Shown piece by piece: positions 1 to 9,300 of a DNA stretch of 17,954 nt (positions are counted from its first letter, which is position 1; the number at the start of each line of letters is the position of its first letter). Location of the stretch: positions 1 through 17,954 of the forward strand of contig CAMWTX010000009.1 in the NCBI GenBank assembly GCA_947177315.1, given 5' to 3'. This DNA comes from an uncultured Bacteroidales bacterium. GTDB lineage: Bacteria > Bacteroidota > Bacteroidia > Bacteroidales > P3. The notes under the pieces are model-generated. The model saw only the letters and a list, made by a program, of their open reading frames with translations. It ran no database searches and was not told where the DNA came from. Position numbers and translations under genes: made by a program.

Positions 1-1245
1 GTCGAAGATAAGAAACTTGGTGACCAGGCTTATCGCCACCTCGCTCATGAGGGGGGAAACCACCTCGATGTCGGGCTCGATGCCGTCGCCGTCATAGACC
101 ACGCGGCCCGCTGCCGTCTTGAACGCGTTGCGCAGGGAATCGGGAATGGGCAGAGCCCTGCCGTTCTCGTCTTTGTGGCTGTAATCCAGCGCCTGCACGC
201 AACGGCCGCTGGGAATATAGTATTTGGCAACCGTAACCTTCATCTGCGCATTGTAGGGCAAAGGCAGGATGTTCTGCACCAACCCCTTGCCGAAAGTGCG
301 CTCGCCCACCAGCACCGCCCGGTCGTAGTCCTGCATGGCACCCGTAAGGATTTCGGAAGCCGAAGCCGTGCCGCGGCTGGTGAGGAAAACGATGGGAATC
401 TGCGTATCCACGGGCTCTTTCGTAGTGCCGTAGGTATAGTTGCGGTCCTTAAGCTTGCCCTTGGTGCTCACCACCGGAACGCCTTTCTTGTAAAAAAGGT
501 TCACGATATCCACCGCCTCGTTCAACAGGCCGCCGCCGTTGTAGCGCAGGTCATAGACGAGGTATTTCATGCCCTTCTCGCGCAAGGCCAGGAAAGCCTG
601 CCTTACTTCTTCCACCGCCCCCTGGGTAAAGCCGTCCTGCCGGATATAGCCCACGCTGTCGCGCAACATGCCGTAATAAGTAACGTTCTTTATCTTGATT
701 TCGCGGCGCACGATGCTATATTCCTTAGGCTTGGAACCGGGGCGTTCTATCAGGAGGGTCAAGGCCGTTCCCGCCTGCCCTTTGAGCAAGGCGCTCACGT
801 CGGACACGCTTTTTCCCTGCGTGGATTCACCGTTGATCGCCACAATCCTGTCGCCCGCCTTCAAGCCCGCCTGGTCGGCCGGAAAGCCTTCGTAGGGGTC
901 AGAGATGTAAATCCATCCGTCGCGTGCATGAATCGTGGATCCGATACCCCCGTATTCGCCCTCGGTCATGATGCGGAAATCCTCTATCTCGGCTTCGGGA
1001 ATATACACCGTATAAGGGTCGAGCGTGCGCAACATGGCATCCAGGGCCGTCTTGATAAGGCTGCCGGGCTTCACCCCGTCAACATACACAAGCTCCGCGT
1101 TCTTATAGACGGAAGAAAATATCTCCAGGTTCTTGAGCACCTCGAACTCGTCGTTCCGCAACGCCTCGTTCTGCTGCGCTCCCGCCGGAAACGAAAGCAC
1201 ACAGAACAAAAGCCCGAAAACTATATTTCTGGAAAGGAATCTCAT
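1..1245 (-). CDS. S41 family C-terminal processing peptidase (partial, C-terminus beyond left edge)
   Basis: This is a periplasmic serine protease of the CtpA/Prc family, which trims or degrades envelope proteins from the C-terminus. The 415 visible residues begin with a signal peptide (about residues 1-23, ending PAGA-QQ). A PDZ domain follows at about 96-170, containing GLKAGDRIVAING. The S41 catalytic domain spans about 180-370. The nucleophile motif TASASEI places the likely catalytic Ser at residue 295. Lys320 in TFGKG lies 25 residues later, the Ser/Lys spacing known from Prc and plant D1 protease. The frame is still open at base 1, so the C-terminal part is missing; family members in this phylum are usually over 500 residues. 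The start at 1245 is the first Met giving a signal peptide. It lies 4 bp after the maf stop, so the two are probably co-transcribed. Confidence 0.93.
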   Translation of the reverse strand, partial: MRFLSRNIVFGLLFCVLSFPAGAQQNEALRNDEFEVLKNLEIFSSVYKNAELVYVDGVKPGSLIKTALDAMLRTLDPYTVYIPEAEIEDFRIMTEGEYGGIGSTIHARDGWIYISDPYEGFPADQAGLKAGDRIVAINGESTQGKSVSDVSALLKGQAGTALTLLIERPGSKPKEYSIVRREIKIKNVTYYGMLRDSVGYIRQDGFTQGAVEEVRQAFLALREKGMKYLVYDLRYNGGGLLNEAVDIVNLFYKKGVPVVSTKGKLKDRNYTYGTTKEPVDTQIPIVFLTSRGTASASEILTGAMQDYDRAVLVGERTFGKGLVQNILPLPYNAQMKVTVAKYYIPSGRCVQALDYSHKDENGRALPIPDSLRNAFKTAAGRVVYDGDGIEPDIEVVSPLMSEVAISLVTKFLIFD

Positions 1246-1249
1246 CTTC

Positions 1250-1852
1250 TTACAGCACCGTTTTGTTGTAAATTTCCGAAAGAACCCGGTAGAGGCGTTG
1301 CGTGGGCAACCCCATCACGTTGTAGAAAGAGCCTTCCACCGACTCGATGCCCACATAGCCTATCCATTCCTGGATTCCGTAGGCACCCGCCTTGTCGTAG
1401 GGCTTGTAGGTATCCACATAGTATTCGATTTCTTCGAGCGTGAACACGCGGAAAGACACTTTCGACTCCACCGAGAATGTGTATTGTTTTTCCTTGCTCC
1501 GTATCGAAAGCCCCGTAATCACCTTGTGGGTCTGCCCCGAAAGCGAATAAAGCGTGCGTATCGCCTGGTCGCGGTCTTTGGGCTTGTGAAAAGGCTTGTT
1601 TTCCAACAGCACCATCGTATCGGCGGTAATGAGCAGGTAGTTTTCGGGCAGTTCCTCATCGGTGAACGCCATCGACTTGAGGTGCGCCAAGTATTCGGGA
1701 ACACTCTCGCGGGGAATGGAAAGCGGATAGCTTTCATCCACCTCCTTGCTCATCACCTCGAACTCGAAACCCAGCGAGGAAAGCAGGTCTTTCCTGCGCG
1801 GAGAGGAAGAACCCAACACCAACTTGTAGGGAAAATTCTGGAAAGGAAGCAT
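1250..1852 (-). CDS. maf: Maf-family nucleoside triphosphate pyrophosphatase
   Basis: This cytoplasmic Maf/YhdE-type enzyme hydrolyses nucleoside triphosphates to monophosphate and pyrophosphate. Such enzymes clean the nucleotide pool, and overexpression is linked to septum inhibition. At 200 residues it has normal length. The phosphate-binding N-terminal motif GSSSPRRKDLL is at residues 14-24. The catalytic ITADT motif has Asp78, and the conserved DKAGAYGIQ block is at 153-161. These features fit the dTTP/UTP pyrophosphatase subgroup best, but substrate preference cannot be proved from sequence. It is the first gene of a leftward pair with the S41 protease 4 bp downstream. The upstream side holds a promoter-like TATCTTTG box and, further away, the terminator of the preceding unit. 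No Shine-Dalgarno sequence is evident. Confidence 0.93.
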   Translation of the reverse strand: MLPFQNFPYKLVLGSSSPRRKDLLSSLGFEFEVMSKEVDESYPLSIPRESVPEYLAHLKSMAFTDEELPENYLLITADTMVLLENKPFHKPKDRDQAIRTLYSLSGQTHKVITGLSIRSKEKQYTFSVESKVSFRVFTLEEIEYYVDTYKPYDKAGAYGIQEWIGYVGIESVEGSFYNVMGLPTQRLYRVLSEIYNKTVL

Positions 1853-1866
1853 ATTATTCCGTTTTT

Positions 1867-1960
1867 AAGCCAAAGATACGAATAAGCCGAGCGCAAAAGA
1901 AAAACTTGCTTTTATTTTACCGAGGCAAAGTATCTTGGGCGAAGCCAAAGATACGAATAA
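1867..1960. repeat. Intergenic repeat unit: 19-bp direct repeats flanking an AT-rich core with a hairpin
   Basis: An identical 19-bp sequence, AAGCCAAAGATACGAATAA, occurs at 1867-1885 and 1942-1960. Just before and overlapping the second copy, 1930-1940 and 1944-1954 form an inverted repeat (11-bp arms, one mismatch, GAA loop). It resembles short intergenic repeats containing CAAAGATACGAATAA that I recall from Bacteroidales genomes; that is memory only and was not checked. It contains no coding capacity. Confidence 0.6.
1871..1899 (-). promoter_or_regulatory. Candidate promoter for the maf-protease unit
   Basis: Read on the minus strand, 1871-1878 is TATCTTTG, a full match to the Bacteroidota -7 consensus TAnnTTTG. 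A TTTG lies 15 bp further upstream, which is shorter than the usual 19-21 bp spacing. Transcription would begin about 12 nt before the maf start codon. The same box also sits inside a repeated sequence (1867-1885 and 1942-1960), so the match could reflect the repeat and not a promoter. Confidence 0.35.
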
Positions 1961-2043
1961 ACGAAATATTCTCGGATTTTGCGACCACGCACCCCCGCGA
2001 AAAAACCTATGCGGAGCGTGGGATATCCAACACAAAGCTGTTT

Positions 2044-2081
2044 AAAAAAACAAGGTGGCCCGATTTTCCCGAACCACCTTG
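2044..2081 (-). terminator. Rho-independent terminator of the T9SS cargo unit
   Basis: The 8-bp arms CAAGGTGG (2051-2058) and CCACCTTG (2074-2081) are perfectly complementary. On the minus strand the stem is followed by a run of seven T (2044-2050). It lies 24 bp after the stop of the 1413-residue protein and so should end that transcript before maf. On the plus strand only a short five-T run follows, so it is mainly a minus-strand terminator. Confidence 0.85.
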
Positions 2082-2104
2082 CTTTTTACCAAAAACCGGT
2101 TATT

Positions 2105-5100
2105 CTATTGAATGATTATCCGTTCTATCTTTTCATATCCGTCACGCAGACGCAAACGAACCAAATAGAGTCCCTGCGGAATTTCCTCCACGGATACGTT
2201 CAAACAGGCGGAATTTCCTTTAGCCCGAAGCTCCTCTTTTCCGTTCAACGAATACAGAATCACCTCTTCCACAACGGATGAAGCCTCGATATACAGCGTG
2301 TGGTGCACGGGATTGGGGTAGAGACGCACGAAAAAAGTTCCGTTTTCCGAATTAGACACCGGGGGTACGGAATCTTTTTCAAAATAACCGGTAACGGTGG
2401 TGGCCCTTTCCATCACAAAAAAATACAGGGAATCCGTAATGGTCTGGTTGCTCACCGTCCATTTTACAAAATGGTGTCCTTCTGAAGGAATCGCCTTAAG
2501 GCGAACCGTGTCGCCAGCCGGTATGTCGTGGCTACCTGCAACGGGATCCACCGCTCCCTCACCTTGCACCTTCATCGTGAGTTTGTAGGCAGGACGGCTA
2601 AAAACGGCCTTGGCATGCAGGGGGCCGGTAACAACCCAACGGAAGGAAGCTTCGGAAATAACGCTGTCCTCATTCAGGATCCATTTTTCGAACAACCAGT
2701 ATCTGTTAGATGACTCCGCTTCGAAAGTCAAGGTATCCAAACCTTTGCAAACATGCATACCCAAAGCGGGGCGTACCGTTCCCTGTCCCTCCATCTCCAC
2801 GGTAAGCGGATAAGTGATGGCCTCGAAGATGGCAGTGACGAGGGTGTCGGAAATCACCGTTATCTCCAGAGGATTCGTCTGCAGGGTATCCGCACCGCAC
2901 TTCCAGCCTGCAAAGAAACTCTTGCCGTCCACCGCCTGTGCCTCCAAGGTGATTTTCTGACCGGAGAGGTAATGATAGATACCGACTTCAGGGGTAACAT
3001 TACCTTTACCTTCCACAGCCAAGGTTAAGTCGTATGTATTCACCGTTACTTCCGCATCCGTATAAACGGTGTCAACGGGCATACCGGCCCTCGTTACATA
3101 CACCACCCCGTAAGTATATTCCCCTTTCCTAAGCAGAGAATCCTCATAGCGGTTCTGTGTGGTCTCTCCCACTTTTTCGCCGTTGCGCAACACCACATAG
3201 ATACCATTGGCGCGGAAAGAGGAGGTTTGAACAGTAGCATCATCCCAGTTCAAGGCAACGTTATTGTCATGCACCGAAGCCTGCAGACCCGATACCGAAG
3301 GTAATTCCTCCTTCTTGAAAAGGTCGAGGGTAAGTGAGTCGAGTTCCGTGTTCGAGAAATTGTATTCGGTGGCGTTGGCTCCGAAAGTGCGTAAGGTTAA
3401 GCCTGAAATCGGAAAATCGAAAACCCTTTGGTAGCGTTTGTAGTTCGATGTATTCTTTTCACAACCGCAAAGCTGTACCGAATCTATGGTCTGCAGGGCT
3501 TCTCCGCCCGTTTCGGCCATCAGGTAGAGCCAAGGTTTGATGTTTTCCTTACCGTTACAATCCTCGGCATTCCACCAATAGAATTCGATTCCCGTATGAG
3601 TGGCTCCGTCCGACTCAAGTTTGGGACTGATTAAATCGCCGTATCGAGTAGGTAGAAGGATATTACTGCTGAATCGGATAGCCTTTTCCCCTTGCAGAGG
3701 TTCGGCATCGCTCATACCCGAAGATCCTCTCGAGTGAACCTTCCAACTTGCATCCTCGTCTTCTTCTCCATTGCTCCAGCCTGTTGTGAGCCAGCATCCG
3801 TTTCCGAAATCCTCAAAGTTTTCGTGCAGAGGATATTGACTATTGGGCAAACAAATGGTTCTGAAAGACTTGGGTTCCGACCATGCCGAGAAGAGGTCTT
3901 CCACCTCGCAATAGGCACGCACGCGAATCCAATAAAGGGTTTGAGGTTCCAAATCAGAAATTTCCACCGAAGTCGTTCCATCGGCAACGGTCAGGGTGTC
4001 GCTATCGTCAAAATTGAAGTTTTCGCCCTTGCAGTAGGCTACTTCGTATTTCTGTGCGGAAGCGGTCCACGAAACAAGCGCCCGACGTCCTTCAATTTCG
4101 CTCACTTCCAAATTCTTGACAGGCTTGCAGGATGGAGTCAGCGTAAGACTTATGTCGTCTATGCTAAGCGAAGCCCTGTCGTAATAGCCGCCACCGTGTC
4201 CCTTGAGTCGAATGGCAAAATACTGCGGGACGTTGCCAAGCGTGTTTTCGTAAGTAGCCGAAAGCTGTTCGTATTCTGTGTTCACATAAGCTGTATGGCA
4301 GGCCAATCGCGTAGTCATACCCGAAGGTTCGGGACTTTCGCCCACCCAAAACTCTATAGTATCCACACCTTCTTTCTCGTTGCTGCGGAACCAAGCCGAA
4401 AAGTCGTAGGATTCCCCTTGATCCAGAACCGCCCCACGCAGGATAATCCATTCGCAGACGGTGTCGCTCGCGGAACCTTGTAGCTGGAAGAGGATATATT
4501 TGCTATCGCCGTGGCCTTCTTGTTTATCCCAAGAACTATTACTGATGCGAGTGCTCATATTGTCGCTGCTGCTTTCTCCCAAATGCGAAATCCACGCCAC
4601 CTTGTCGGGAAGAAGGCCTCTGGCCGTCAAACCGGCGCAATCCTCCACAAAGGGAACAGCTAGGGTGTCTTTCGAGGTTTTGACGGTGAGGGGACCCACC
4701 CACGAGCTTGGTTTGTTTCCGTCCTCAATCCTTACATACACATCGTATTCCGTATTGGGGCAGAGGGCATGCCCTTTCTTGTCGAGGCTCAGCGTAGTTT
4801 TGGCTTCGGAAAGAGAGAGCGAGATCACCGAATCCTCGGGCTTGAAATCCATCTTGGGGGTATGTATGCCAATAGAAATCTGACGGTTAGAGGGCGTGAT
4901 GTTTTCCTTCCACGAAACGGAGAAGTTCCGTGCCTCCGCCCTGCCCTCGAGGACAAGGTCGGAAACCGAAGGCAGACCGGTAACATCCTCCACCCGCAAG
5001 TCGTCGAAACACAGCCTTTCCGCCTTGAGACCCTTATTTTCATTGTAGGTTCCCTTAAAATAAATTACCATACGGTTGTCCTCCGTGGCCTCGGGCGTGT

Positions 5101-6346
5101 AGTACGCGCTCATCTCCCGATAATACTCGGTGTGCGGGTTTTCCTGCACCGTGAGTAAATTCACAGGGCTTTCCTCTCCTGTCTGCAATCCTAAAGCCAG
5201 GGTGTCGAAGCCGAAATTCTCGTCGGTAATCCACCAAAACGAAAGTTTGTAGGTCTTGCCCGCCTCCATGCGGATAGCCGGCGAGAAATAGCGGTTTTGA
5301 GTCTGTTCCGAATATTTATAATTGAGGAAATAGGCGTAACCCTTTCCCATATGGGGTTTTTCGTTATACCAAGCGGATCTGTCGTAAGTTTGTTCCTTGA
5401 TGCACTTGAAATGATTGTAGTCATTTGTCTCCACACTTTGGCAATCGGGCAATATATCCTCGGCTACCAGATTCTCGAAGCCCTCAAAAAAAGGAACGGT
5501 AAAATACTCCGGGCATCCTGTGCGGAAAAACAGGGGGGAACTCCAGGTAGAAGCACCCGTCTCGTCTTTGGAACGCACATAAACCACATAGTTGGTAAGA
5601 GGCTCGAGCGCGGAGGGCGTGAACTGGTTTTGCGTAACTTCCACACCGGAAAGATTTTCCATATCGACCGAGGACGTTTTGGCTACCGCCACTTCCCACT
5701 TAGTTGCAGAAGAAATTTCCGTCCAGGAAATCGTACCGCTTTCCTCATCGCGGGCCAGGTTGACGGGAGCGGAAAGGAGCACCGCTTTGAGGGGAGGCAG
5801 TTTTACCATATCTACATAAAAGTAGTTGTAAATCCCTTTGTCTGTTGCCTCATATTTGATGCAGACATACTTGGTTCCGGCGGGCAAATCGTACTTAGAC
5901 CACGTTTTCCACCATGAATACCCTTCATACGTGTCATCAAAGACATCGATTTGGGAGGAATAGGTAAAGTCTTCGTCCGCCATGCCGGTGGACGACCAAC
6001 CCACCCTGAAGTAGCGGTGTCCCCAGGAAGGCACGTAATAGAGGAAAGACAGGGTGTCTATTTCCGTACAGTTGAGTTCGGGACTGATAAGCCATTGTTC
6101 GTAGGGAGCTCCCTGCTTGTTGTCGTTGGAGGAAAAACGGAAAGATTTCGTTTCTCCTTCCCCATAGGGGTGCTGGTCTGTGGAAAGGCTCATGAAATTG
6201 CCCGCGGTGGGAGCGGAATTGGCATAACGCACCGTCCAATCCTTGGGCGGAAAATATGTGCCTTCAAAACTTTCCGTAGTCTTTTCCTGTGCCTGCAAGA
6301 AAGGAAAACTCAATAAAATTGCAGCGATTAGAAAATGTACTTTCAT
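2105..6346 (-). CDS. Large T9SS type A cargo protein, adhesin-like, with fibronectin III and InlB-type repeats
   Basis: This 1413-residue protein is predicted to be exported by Sec and then moved across the outer membrane by T9SS. In order it shows a signal peptide (about 1-19, ending LQA-QE) and a jelly-roll module (about 25-185) resembling choice-of-anchor J or gingipain cleaved-adhesin domains. Alternating fibronectin III modules (about 191-276, 457-556, 741-829, 1016-1100) and three more jelly-roll modules (286-449, 566-733, 838-1010) follow. Three divergent InlB B-type repeats are at 1104-1176, 1178-1250 and 1253-1324, each with the pattern LT..V.G.G.V.P..G and a later F..W. The sorting domain is at about 1340-1413, with YPNP, an IPQGLYLVRL segment and terminal IERIIIQ. 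No catalytic domain was recognised, so adhesion or matrix binding is inferred. It starts 11 bp after the 1381-residue gene and is followed by a strong terminator. Confidence 0.92.
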   Translation of the reverse strand: MKVHFLIAAILLSFPFLQAQEKTTESFEGTYFPPKDWTVRYANSAPTAGNFMSLSTDQHPYGEGETKSFRFSSNDNKQGAPYEQWLISPELNCTEIDTLSFLYYVPSWGHRYFRVGWSSTGMADEDFTYSSQIDVFDDTYEGYSWWKTWSKYDLPAGTKYVCIKYEATDKGIYNYFYVDMVKLPPLKAVLLSAPVNLARDEESGTISWTEISSATKWEVAVAKTSSVDMENLSGVEVTQNQFTPSALEPLTNYVVYVRSKDETGASTWSSPLFFRTGCPEYFTVPFFEGFENLVAEDILPDCQSVETNDYNHFKCIKEQTYDRSAWYNEKPHMGKGYAYFLNYKYSEQTQNRYFSPAIRMEAGKTYKLSFWWITDENFGFDTLALGLQTGEESPVNLLTVQENPHTEYYREMSAYYTPEATEDNRMVIYFKGTYNENKGLKAERLCFDDLRVEDVTGLPSVSDLVLEGRAEARNFSVSWKENITPSNRQISIGIHTPKMDFKPEDSVISLSLSEAKTTLSLDKKGHALCPNTEYDVYVRIEDGNKPSSWVGPLTVKTSKDTLAVPFVEDCAGLTARGLLPDKVAWISHLGESSSDNMSTRISNSSWDKQEGHGDSKYILFQLQGSASDTVCEWIILRGAVLDQGESYDFSAWFRSNEKEGVDTIEFWVGESPEPSGMTTRLACHTAYVNTEYEQLSATYENTLGNVPQYFAIRLKGHGGGYYDRASLSIDDISLTLTPSCKPVKNLEVSEIEGRRALVSWTASAQKYEVAYCKGENFNFDDSDTLTVADGTTSVEISDLEPQTLYWIRVRAYCEVEDLFSAWSEPKSFRTICLPNSQYPLHENFEDFGNGCWLTTGWSNGEEDEDASWKVHSRGSSGMSDAEPLQGEKAIRFSSNILLPTRYGDLISPKLESDGATHTGIEFYWWNAEDCNGKENIKPWLYLMAETGGEALQTIDSVQLCGCEKNTSNYKRYQRVFDFPISGLTLRTFGANATEYNFSNTELDSLTLDLFKKEELPSVSGLQASVHDNNVALNWDDATVQTSSFRANGIYVVLRNGEKVGETTQNRYEDSLLRKGEYTYGVVYVTRAGMPVDTVYTDAEVTVNTYDLTLAVEGKGNVTPEVGIYHYLSGQKITLEAQAVDGKSFFAGWKCGADTLQTNPLEITVISDTLVTAIFEAITYPLTVEMEGQGTVRPALGMHVCKGLDTLTFEAESSNRYWLFEKWILNEDSVISEASFRWVVTGPLHAKAVFSRPAYKLTMKVQGEGAVDPVAGSHDIPAGDTVRLKAIPSEGHHFVKWTVSNQTITDSLYFFVMERATTVTGYFEKDSVPPVSNSENGTFFVRLYPNPVHHTLYIEASSVVEEVILYSLNGKEELRAKGNSACLNVSVEEIPQGLYLVRLRLRDGYEKIERIIIQ

Positions 6347-6357
6347 GGTTTCTAGTT

Positions 6358-9300
6358 TTAAAGATTAATTATTTTTTGAATTCCGACCCGATGGTCGCCG
6401 TCCACCGCCTCAATCAACAGCAGCCCCTTGGAAAGCCCCTGCAACGAAACCTGCGTGGTTCTTTCCGAACAGGAAATAACCCTCACCAGCCTTCCGTGGT
6501 TGTCGCGGACACGGATTTCCTTAAGGTTGCTTTCCGCTTTCACATTGATGAAATCCTTAGCCGGGTTGGGGTATATGCGGAATTGGAGACTGAACAGAGA
6601 GGCTACCGAAGTGTTTTCCCCTTTCGTTATCGGGCGGCAAAACGCATAGTCCGACAATACGTCCCCACTGTAAACGGTCTGTATGGCATAGAGATGCGTG
6701 GAACCATCGGGATAGGTAGCCCATTTCTCTTCGTTGAGGATGGTGGAGGAAATGGGTTCGGGTGTAAGCAACTGCCAGGATTCCGGCTCAGCCTGCCTAC
6801 CTTCCTCTACTTTCCAAACCTTGAAGCTTCGAACGGTTTTTCCGGCATTTCTGTCCTTGAACACGATGGGGCGCAACATAAAGACCATCTCGCCGGCCAT
6901 CATGTCTTCATCCATGTTCAGCCATTGCCCGTCCTTGCCTACATAATAGGCCAATTTCTCGTCAATATGCGAACCCGTTTCATCTATGTCGAGATAGTTG
7001 GTGTAATGTTCGCGTTCTCCGCCAAAATGCACCATCACATAATAATCTTCATTCAACTCAAGCATATAGGGAAGCTTCACTTCCGTCCATCCACCGGCAG
7101 GAATAAAGAATTTGGGTCCGTCAAGCAAAAGTTTGCGGTTTTTGTCGTAGATTTCGAGGTTTACCGAGTCGGGACCTGCCTTTTTATTGGCACTTCCCGA
7201 AACCTTAACCGACGACAGGAAGATATGTGCACTGTTTTTACAGAGATTGCCTATCCTAATGTCCTGATAGGGGGTTAAGGACATGCCGTTTTCGGAAGTT
7301 CCGTCATCGAAGGATACTTCCGTGCAAGTCATCCAATCGGGATTTTCCCACTTCAGATCCATCCTGTTGCCATTTTCGCTCACCACCCCACGGAATCCAA
7401 CAGCGGGATAGACCATTTCGTGCAGGGTAACATTCAGAAAAATTTCTCCATCCGCAACCGCCAGCACGGTATCGTAGGGCGCGAAACCATGTTCCTGTAT
7501 CGACAATCTATAGGTTTTGGGGGCATAGACATTTTGAAAGGTAAAACTTCCGTCGGAAAGCGTGGAGGCTTCGTAATTCTGATATCCCTCCAGGAACACG
7601 CTTACCCCACGCATAGGTACCCCGTCATTCGACAAGACTTTTCCTTTTACCTCATATAAGGGAAGTTCGCAAAGCGTGAAATTAACGGTTAAAATTTCCT
7701 TTTCAGACACTACGACATGGTTTACCACCGTATCGAAATAACCGTGTTTTGAAGCTTTTATGTCGTAGGTTCCCTCCAAAATCCTGTTCATTTCATAGTT
7801 ACCTGCCTGATCGGTAGTGGCGGTGATGGCGGTACCCAGACATTCCACCCGCACCGAAGCGATGGCCTTGCCGTCCGTACCGGAAACTTTGCCGCGGATG
7901 CGTCCCGACGACATAGAATCTATATAGAACACCGTATTGGGGCTGTATTCCGACAGGCTTCCGAATCCTTCTCCTCCTTCGTTTCCAAGCCATGTATGCG
8001 TTCTTTGGCGCGAAAGGGGATCTTTCGTAGCCCACCAACTTTCGCCTGTCTTGAAGTAGGAGGGTGCCGGCGTTTCGTTCCCCTTCCTGATAGAAACTAA
8101 AAGATTGCCACCGGTATAGGTGTAGGGAGCATCCAAGGTAATGATCAAATCGCCCTCCCCGCCCAACGAATCGATGGTTGAGGAATAAACCAAAGTGAGG
8201 GAATCTTCATTCACCCATTCGCTATCGGAACCGAAACTGTTCTTTTCGGTGGTTCCCAAGCGTATCTGAAGCGGAAAACCATAGTGCATGTCAGATGTGC
8301 GGTGGGAAAATTTCATAGCGGTTATCGCGCCCACCGAGGAAAGTTCGTCCTCGTAATAGATAATTTGAGCCTGTGCGCTTATCGAAAAGAAATCGACAGG
8401 AGCGTCATCGCGCAACATACGCCCATTCCCAATAGCGTTTACCTTGGTTTCCTGGCTCAATACCTCGGCCTTGAAAGGCATGGATACGGTTTTTTCTTTC
8501 TCCACGTCGTTTTCAAAAACAATCCTCGCGGAGAGGCTTTCCACTCCTTTTCGGGTGGGAGTCCAGAGCAGAGGCACGCGCACGCTTTCCTCCGCATAGA
8601 GGGTTTGCGTGTAGATGGCGGTTGCCACCACATTGCCGTTTCCATCAACCAATTCCACCTCAAAATCCTTCTGAGGCTCGGAACCCTGATTGGAAACGAC
8701 TGCATAGACTGTGTTCTCTTGATTTACAATTAAATATTGTTGATTCTCTATGCCCTGTGCAACCATATACTTCTTGGGGAGCGGGCGCACGGCAAGATTA
8801 TCTATAAAAACATTATTGATGTCCTGCCATTCCCAATAATTTCCTTTGGTGGATTCAGCATAGAAAGCAATTTTCACCGTACCGCTGTAATCGCTCAAAT
8901 CAAGGGTGACGGGTTGACCGTAGGGAGGAACATCCTTCAATACATTTTCGCTCGTAGTATTATCCCAAAGCCTGAGCAGGTTGGATTGCGTCCACGTGTT
9001 GCCGTCGTCGGTGGAGACAAGCACGGCAAAACGGTCATCATCGGCATTGGGCGCGCCCCAACGCATGGAGCCATTAAGAGTTACGGCCATATCGAATTGC
9101 AAAACATACTTTTGCGAGCCATCGCCAAGATCAATGGAGGGTGTAACCATCCACATGCCAGCACTCTCGAAACTGGTGCGGGCGGCGAAGTTCCGCCGTT
9201 TGTCGTTGCCGAACCAATGTCCCGCCCAGGTACTTGCGGTCACCACGGTGTCAACAAGGTCGATTGCCCCCACCTCTTTTAACAGACCCGCTTTCACTGT

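Noticed and set aside
175..1443. A 422-codon open frame on the plus strand
   Set aside because: It overlaps the S41 protease and maf antisense. Both of those carry clear catalytic motifs, while this frame has none.
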